Source of the DNA: Streptomyces sp. yr375
Lineage (GTDB): Bacteria; Actinomycetota; Actinomycetes; Streptomycetales; Streptomycetaceae
Reading direction: 5' to 3'
DNA: 64,000 bases
Assembly: GCF_900110755.1 (NCBI RefSeq)
Contig: NZ_FOFF01000031.1
Location: 1-64,000, forward strand
Positions 59,592 to 64,000 of the stretch are shown one piece after another. Numbering within the stretch: the stretch's first letter is position 1; every line of letters starts with the position of its first letter. Both the position numbers and the translations under genes were made by a program. The notes beneath the pieces are model-generated. The model searched no databases. It worked only from the letters and a program-made list of their open reading frames with translations, and was not told the origin of the DNA.

Positions 59592-59912
59592 GTGTTGCGG
59601 AGCTTGGGGCAGAGAGCAGTGACCGGCAGCGACGAGGATCCGAGGGTGGCGGGACTGCGGACCGCGGTGTCCCGGCTGCGCCGCGAACTCGCCGCGCACC
59701 CGGCCGAGTTCCCCGACCGGGTCATCGCCGAGGACGAACTCGCCGCGCTCGCCGCGATGGCGACCCACGGCGTCCCCGAGATCCGCCGGTTACGCCGCTC
59801 CCTGCTCCTGATCGTCGGCGCGATCGGCTCGGTGAGCGCGCTGAACCGGGGCCTGTCGGACGTCCGGGACGCCGTGGAACGGTTCGGGGACGCGCAGCCG
59901 CCGCATCGCTGA
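59592..59912 (+). CDS. DUF5955-type small protein
   Basis: 106 residues from GTG 59592 with GGGGGAGAG four bases upstream (GTG 59619 also possible). VAGLRTAVSRLRRELAAHPA, LAALAAMATHGVPEIRRLRR and LLLIVGAIGSVSALNRGLSD fit the Streptomyces DUF5955 family. It may have one weak TM or amphipathic helix (SLLLIVGAIGSVSALN). Function unknown. Confidence 0.65.
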   Translation: MLRSLGQRAVTGSDEDPRVAGLRTAVSRLRRELAAHPAEFPDRVIAEDELAALAAMATHGVPEIRRLRRSLLLIVGAIGSVSALNRGLSDVRDAVERFGDAQPPHR

Positions 59913-59942
59913 GCCGTGCCGGGTGTCTGCGGGTGGCAGGGT

Positions 59943-60740
59943 CTAGGCCGCCGGGCCCGAACTCGTCAGCGCTTCCGACAGTTCCACCGCCACCTGTTGC
60001 AGGACCGGCACGATCCGCTCGATGGCCGACTCCGTGACGCGGCCGGCCGGGCCGGAGATGGAGATGGCCGCGGCGGTGGGGGAGTCCGGCACGGTCACCG
60101 CCAGGCAGCGGACGCCGATCTCCTGCTCGTTGTCGTCGACCGCGAACCCGGTCCGGCGTACGTCCGCGAGCGCGGCGAGGAAGCCGTCGGGTGTGGTGAT
60201 CGTCTTCTCGGTGGCGGCGGGCATGCCGGTGCGGGCGAGCAGGGCGCGCACCTCGCCGTCCGGGAAGCCCGCGAGGAGCGCCTTGCCGACGCCCGTGGAG
60301 TGCGGCAGCACCCGGCGTCCGACCTCGGTGAACATCCGCATCGAGTGCTTGGACGGCACCTGCGCCACGTACACGATCTCGTCGCCGTCGAGCAGCGCCA
60401 TGTTCGCCGTCTCGCCGGTCTCCTCGACCAGGCGGGCCAGGTAGGGGCGGGCCCAGGTGCCCAGCAGCCGGGACGCGGACTCGCCGAGCCGGATCAGCCG
60501 CGGGCCCAGCGCATAGCGGCGGTTGGTCTGCTGGCGGACGTAACCGCAGGCCACCAGGGTGCGCATCAGACGGTGGATGGTGGGCAGTGGCAGCCCGCTG
60601 CTCGCGGAGAGTTCGCTCAGGCCCACCTCGCCTCCCGCGTCCGCCATCCGCTCCAGCAGATCGAAGGCGCGCTCGAGGGACTGGACCCCTCCGCCGGCGG
60701 ATTTGGCGGAGTCGGTGGTGCTGGCGCTGGACGTCGGCAC
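59943..60740 (-). CDS. allR: AllR, IclR-family repressor of allantoin genes
   Basis: 265 residues from ATG 60740. N-terminal winged helix (about 20-80): VQSLERAFDLLERMADAGGE, LSELSASSGLPLPTIHRLMR then TLVACGYVRQ. The IclR effector domain follows: EETGETANMALLDGDEIVYV, LPHSTGVGKALLAGFPDGEV, GFAVDDNEQEIGVRCLAVTV. Relatives repress allantoin genes and bind allantoate or glyoxylate. Next to allB, with paired palindromes at its own promoter, so autoregulation is likely. Confidence 0.9.
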   Translation of the reverse strand: MPTSSASTTDSAKSAGGGVQSLERAFDLLERMADAGGEVGLSELSASSGLPLPTIHRLMRTLVACGYVRQQTNRRYALGPRLIRLGESASRLLGTWARPYLARLVEETGETANMALLDGDEIVYVAQVPSKHSMRMFTEVGRRVLPHSTGVGKALLAGFPDGEVRALLARTGMPAATEKTITTPDGFLAALADVRRTGFAVDDNEQEIGVRCLAVTVPDSPTAAAISISGPAGRVTESAIERIVPVLQQVAVELSEALTSSGPAA

Positions 60741-60820
60741 GGCGCGTTCCTTTCGAAACTGGCGGGAAGGGCTGAAGCCTACCCGTCGGTCGGTTGACTC
60801 CTCGCTTGTGCGTAGCTACG

Positions 60821-60856
60821 TTCTGCTTGTCGGAATACTAATTCCGCTTTGTGGAA
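60821..60856 (-). promoter_or_regulatory. Paired AllR-like operators at the allR promoter
   Basis: TTCTGCTTGTCGGAA at 60821 and TTCCGCTTTGTGGAA at 60842 start exactly 21 bp apart, 80-115 bp before the allR start. Confidence 0.8.
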
Positions 60857-60941
60857 ACGTCCAGAGTGGCGGTGGTCGGCGATGGCGGGTGCACTGGGGA
60901 AAGTGTGCCCTTGACGGTACGAAGGCGGGAGTGAAGACTCC

Positions 60942-60973
60942 TTCAACAGAACGTTGAATTCCGTTACGTGGAA
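60942..60973 (+). promoter_or_regulatory. TTCAAC and TTCCG palindromes upstream of allB
   Basis: TTCAACAGAACGTTGAA (60942-60958) is immediately followed by TTCCGTTACGTGGAA (60959-60973). No second TTCCG site lies 21 bp away; the 11-bp array follows instead. Confidence 0.75.
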
Positions 60974-60980
60974 GTTTCTG

Positions 60981-61035
60981 ACGGAAAACGAGCGGAACAC
61001 GAGCGGAAAACAAGCGGAAATCAAGCGGAACACGA
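60981..61035 (+). repeat. Five 11-bp repeats with phased CGGAA in the allB leader
   Basis: Five units of the form GCGGAAMAMRA begin at 60981, 60992, 61003, 61014 and 61025. CGGAA recurs at exactly 11-bp steps, ending a few bases before the allB ribosome site (GAGAGGGG). Confidence 0.9.
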
Positions 61036-61046
61036 GAGGGGTCCGG

Positions 61047-62384
61047 GTGTCCGACGCCGAACTGGTACTGCGCTCGACGCGCGTCATCACTCCCGAAGGG
61101 GAGCGGCCCGCCGCGGTCGCCGTCGCGGGCGGCGAGATCACGGCCGTCCTGCCGTACGACGCCCCCGTCCCCGAGGAAGCCCGGCTGGAAGACTTCGGCG
61201 ACGACGTCCTGCTGCCCGGCCTGGTCGACACGCACGTGCATGTCAACGACCCCGGCCGCACCCACTGGGAGGGCTTCTGGACCGCCACGCGCGCGGCGGC
61301 GGCCGGCGGCATCACCACCCTCGTCGACATGCCCCTCAACTCCCTCCCGCCGACCACCACGGTCGAGCACCTCCGCGTCAAGCAGCGGGTCGCCGCCGAC
61401 AAGGCGCACGTCGACGTCGGCTTCTGGGGCGGCGCGCTCCCCGACAACGTCAAGGACCTGCGCCCGCTGCACGACACCGGCGTCTTCGGCTTCAAGGCGT
61501 TCCTCTCCCCGTCGGGCGTGGACGAGTTCCCGCACCTCGACCGGGACGGACTCGCCGCGTCGCTCGCCGAGATCGCCGCCTTCGACGGCCTGCTGATCGT
61601 GCACGCCGAGGACCCGCACCACCTGGCCGCCGCCCCGCAACAGGGCGGCCCCAAGTACGCCGACTTCCTGGCCTCCCGCCCCCGCGACGCCGAGGACACG
61701 GCCATCGCGCACCTCGTCGCCGAGGCGAAACGCCTCCACGCGCGCGTGCACGTCCTGCACCTCTCCTCCAGCGACGCGCTGCCGCTGATCGCCGCCGCGA
61801 AGGCGGAGGGCGTCCGCGTCACGGTCGAGACCTGCCCGCACTACCTGACCCTCACTGCCGAGGAAGTCCCGGACGGGGCAAGCGAGTTCAAGTGCTGCCC
61901 GCCCATCCGCGAGTCCGCCAACCAGGACCTGCTGTGGCAGGCCCTCGCGGACGGCACCATCGACTGCGTGGTCACCGACCACTCCCCGTCCACGGCCGAC
62001 CTGAAGACCGACGACTTCGCGACCGCGTGGGGCGGCATCTCCGGCCTCCAACTGAGCCTGGCGGCCGTCTGGACGGAGGCGCGCAGGCGCGGCCACGGCC
62101 TGGAGGACGTCGTCCGGTGGATGTCCGCGCGCACCGCCGCCCTCGCGGGCCTCACCCGCAAGGGCGCGATCGAGGTGGGCCGCGACGCCGACTTCGCCGT
62201 CCTCGCCCCCGACGAGACCTTCACCGTCGATCCGGCCGCCCTCCAACACCGCAACCGCGTCACGGCGTACGCCGGCAAGACCCTGTCCGGCGTCGTGAAG
62301 TCCACCTGGCTGCGCGGCGAACGGATCGTCGCCGACGGCGAGTTCACCGACCCGAAGGGCCGCCTCCTCACCCGCACCCCCTGA
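61047..62384 (+). CDS. allB: Allantoinase
   Basis: 445 residues from GTG 61047 (GAGAGGGG upstream). Cyclic amidohydrolase with binuclear metal site: HxH in [17 protein letters not shown], the carboxylated Lys in [12 protein letters not shown], His in LLIVHAEDP and VHVLHLSSS, Asp in [22 protein letters not shown] is typical of allantoinase over dihydropyrimidinase. It hydrolyses allantoin to allantoate. The longer upstream frame would encode the 11-bp repeats, so GTG 61047 is chosen. Followed by alc after 92 bp. Confidence 0.95.
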   Translation: MSDAELVLRSTRVITPEGERPAAVAVAGGEITAVLPYDAPVPEEARLEDFGDDVLLPGLVDTHVHVNDPGRTHWEGFWTATRAAAAGGITTLVDMPLNSLPPTTTVEHLRVKQRVAADKAHVDVGFWGGALPDNVKDLRPLHDTGVFGFKAFLSPSGVDEFPHLDRDGLAASLAEIAAFDGLLIVHAEDPHHLAAAPQQGGPKYADFLASRPRDAEDTAIAHLVAEAKRLHARVHVLHLSSSDALPLIAAAKAEGVRVTVETCPHYLTLTAEEVPDGASEFKCCPPIRESANQDLLWQALADGTIDCVVTDHSPSTADLKTDDFATAWGGISGLQLSLAAVWTEARRRGHGLEDVVRWMSARTAALAGLTRKGAIEVGRDADFAVLAPDETFTVDPAALQHRNRVTAYAGKTLSGVVKSTWLRGERIVADGEFTDPKGRLLTRTP

Positions 62385-62476
62385 GGGGTTACGGGCACCC
62401 GCACCCCATACGTCATACGCACCCCCCCGCACCCGCACCCGCACTGGCCGACCCCCGAAAGGCAGACCTGATCACC

Positions 62477-63592
62477 GTGACGGCGATAGAGAGCTTCACC
62501 GGCGACGCGAACCCCTACGGCGGCGGCGACCCGTACGCGGACTACCGCACCGCCGACTTCCCCTTCACCCGGTACACCGACCTCGCCGACCGGCAGCTCG
62601 GCGCCGGCGTCATCGCCGCCAACGACGAGTTCTTCGCCGAGCGCGAGAACCTGCTGCTGCCGGGGCCGGCCGAGTTCGACCCCGAGCGCTTCGGGCACAA
62701 GGGCAAGATCATGGACGGCTGGGAGACCCGCCGCCGGCGCGGCGCGTCCGCCGACCACCCCTGGCCAACCGCCGATGACCACGACTGGGCGCTGGTCCGC
62801 CTCGGCACGCCCGGCGTGATCCGCGGCATCGTCGTCGACACCGCCCACTTCCGCGGCAACTACCCGCAGGCGGTCTCCGTCGAGGGCACCTCGGTGGCGG
62901 GCTCGCCGTCCCCCGAGGACCTGCTCGGCGACGACGTGAAGTGGACGACGCTGGTCCCGCGCACGGCCGTCGGCGGCCACGCGGCGAACGGCTTCGCGGT
63001 GTCGGCGGAGCAGCGCTTCACTCACCTGCGGGTCAACCAGCACCCCGACGGCGGCATCGCCCGCCTGCGCGTGTACGGCGAGGTCGTCCCCGACCCCGCG
63101 TGGCTCGCGGCGCTCGGCACCTTCGACGTCGTCGCCCTGGAGAACGGCGGCCGGGCCGAGGACGCCTCCAACCTGTTCTACTCCCCGGCCTCCAACACCA
63201 TCCAGCCGGGCCGCTCCCGCAAGATGGACGACGGCTGGGAGACCCGCCGCCGCCGCGACAACGGCAACGACTGGATCCGCTACCGCCTCGCGGCCCAGGC
63301 GCAGATCCGCGCCCTGGAGATCGACACCGCGTACCTGAAGGGCAACAGCGCCGGCTGGGCCACGGTCTCGGTCAAGGACGGCGAGAGCGGCGAGTGGACG
63401 GAGATCCTCCCCCGCACCCGCCTCCAGCCCGACACCAACCACCGCTTCGTCCTACCGACCCCGGCCGTCGGCACGCACGCACGCGTGGACATCTACCCCG
63501 ACGGCGGAATCTCCCGCCTACGCCTCTTCGGCTCCTTGACGGACACAGGCACAACATCCCTGACAGCCCGCCACCAGGAACTGGGCGCCTGA
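62477..63592 (+). CDS. alc: Allantoicase
   Basis: 371 residues from GTG 62477; the ribosome site (AAAGGCAG) is rather distant. Two homologous jelly-roll halves: KGKIMDGWETRRRRGASADH with GIVVDTAHFRGNYPQAVSVE, and SRKMDDGWETRRRRDNGNDW with LEIDTAYLKGNSAGWATVSV; each ends with HPDGGIARLRVYG or YPDGGISRLRLFG. It cleaves allantoate to ureidoglycolate and urea. No ureidoglycolate lyase was found in the window. A strong terminator follows. Confidence 0.95.
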   Translation: MTAIESFTGDANPYGGGDPYADYRTADFPFTRYTDLADRQLGAGVIAANDEFFAERENLLLPGPAEFDPERFGHKGKIMDGWETRRRRGASADHPWPTADDHDWALVRLGTPGVIRGIVVDTAHFRGNYPQAVSVEGTSVAGSPSPEDLLGDDVKWTTLVPRTAVGGHAANGFAVSAEQRFTHLRVNQHPDGGIARLRVYGEVVPDPAWLAALGTFDVVALENGGRAEDASNLFYSPASNTIQPGRSRKMDDGWETRRRRDNGNDWIRYRLAAQAQIRALEIDTAYLKGNSAGWATVSVKDGESGEWTEILPRTRLQPDTNHRFVLPTPAVGTHARVDIYPDGGISRLRLFGSLTDTGTTSLTARHQELGA

Positions 63593-63632
63593 CCCACCGT
63601 CCACCACGGCGAACCACGAAACCGACGCGAAC

Positions 63633-63669
63633 CACGTGAACACCCCGGCGGGAACGGGGTGTTCACGTG
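63633..63669 (+). terminator. Terminator after alc
   Basis: CACGTGAACACCCCG pairs with CGGGGTGTTCACGTG around a 7-nt loop, followed by TTTT. Confidence 0.85.
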
Positions 63670-63670
63670 T

Positions 63671-63919
63671 TTTGCGTACGACAGCTTGGCCGGGTACTGG
63701 CCGAAGAACACCGATCCGGCCGACCCGGTCGCGGGCAAGCCGAACGCGCTGCCGAAGCATGTGGTCTCCGCGACGCTCGGCGACCCCGCCTGGGCGGGCA
63801 CCACCGTGCTGCGCGGCGACGACCTCGCCAACGAGGTCACCGCCCTCAAGGAGCGCACCGACGGCGAACTCCAGGCTGTTCGCTCGTACGCACTCCCGGA
63901 CGACGGGGCAGTGGCATAA
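63671..63919 (+). pseudogene. Remnant of a RibD/DHFR-family reductase
   Basis: The frame YWPKNTDPADPVAGKPNALP then KHVVSATLGDPAWAGTTVLR and ANEVTALKERTDGELQ matches the middle of YyaP/YwjB-type dihydrofolate reductase family proteins (NALPKYVxSxTL...TVLxGD). The N-terminal NADPH-binding start is missing, and the C-terminus breaks off at RSYALPDDGAVA, where relatives continue with GS.xLv. Truncated at both ends. Confidence 0.75.
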
Positions 63920-64000
63920 CGCTTCTTGATGGTCGAAAGAAGGGTTTGCTATTGGACACGTGGCCGAAAGCGTGTTGGTATTGCCCCGAAATATCGTGGG

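Overview
The window is a high-GC actinobacterial chromosome segment, almost certainly Streptomyces: GTG starts and GGAGG ribosome sites are common, strands alternate in short operons, and the purine/allantoin gene order, SAV_915-, TIGR04222- and DUF5955-type proteins are typical of the genus. No rRNA, tRNA or CRISPR array was seen.

Region 1 (1-22.3 kb) is a potassium and osmotic homeostasis island that starts at the broken 3' end of a tnpB element. It carries kdpFABC with an extra 27-residue membrane peptide in front, kdpE-kdpD, a second KdpD-like kinase followed by a kinase-less DUF4118 receptor, a KimA-like K+ permease, an NhaP-type antiporter, a universal stress protein, two paralogous small membrane proteins, an alpha-oxoamine synthase, a sensor-like membrane protein, a SAV_915-type protein and a decayed kdpB fragment. 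Eight promoters here share an operator built from four direct half-sites (consensus CGTCAR) at 11-21-11 bp steps, a layout suited to an OmpR-type regulator. KdpE is the only such regulator in the window, so I infer a KdpE regulon wider than kdp itself. This is the most notable system found.

Region 2 (22.3-34.9 kb) is mixed: CorA, an AlkZ-type DNA glycosylase, a secreted trypsin, a large LuxR (LAL) regulator, a GAF-LuxR regulator, two acyl-CoA ligases (the second broken by an in-frame TGA) and a zinc-ribbon protein.

Region 3 (34.9-44.5 kb and 56.9-63.6 kb) is the urate-allantoin-glyoxylate pathway: 8-oxoguanine deaminase, uricase, HIU hydrolase, OHCU decarboxylase, allantoinase and allantoicase make glyoxylate and urea. 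Glyoxylate carboligase, hydroxypyruvate isomerase and tartronate semialdehyde reductase, or malate synthase, then consume the glyoxylate. An IclR-type regulator (AllR) sits beside allB. Six promoters carry TTCYG-N5-YGGAA palindromes, four of them as pairs exactly 21 bp apart; three (uraD, aceB, allB) also carry an adjacent TTCAAY-N5-GTTGAN palindrome that suggests a second regulator.

Region 4 (44.6-56.9 kb), inserted between the two halves of that pathway, holds a thioesterase, a phosphatase, an AlaA-like aminotransferase divergent from an HxlR regulator, a secreted VWA module, two divergent NIS siderophore synthetases, an SDR lacking the usual catalytic tyrosine behind a 17-nt poly-C leader, acyl-CoA dehydrogenase debris, and a HipA-like kinase coupled to a SelW-like redox protein. 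The right edge has a dihydrofolate-reductase-family remnant.
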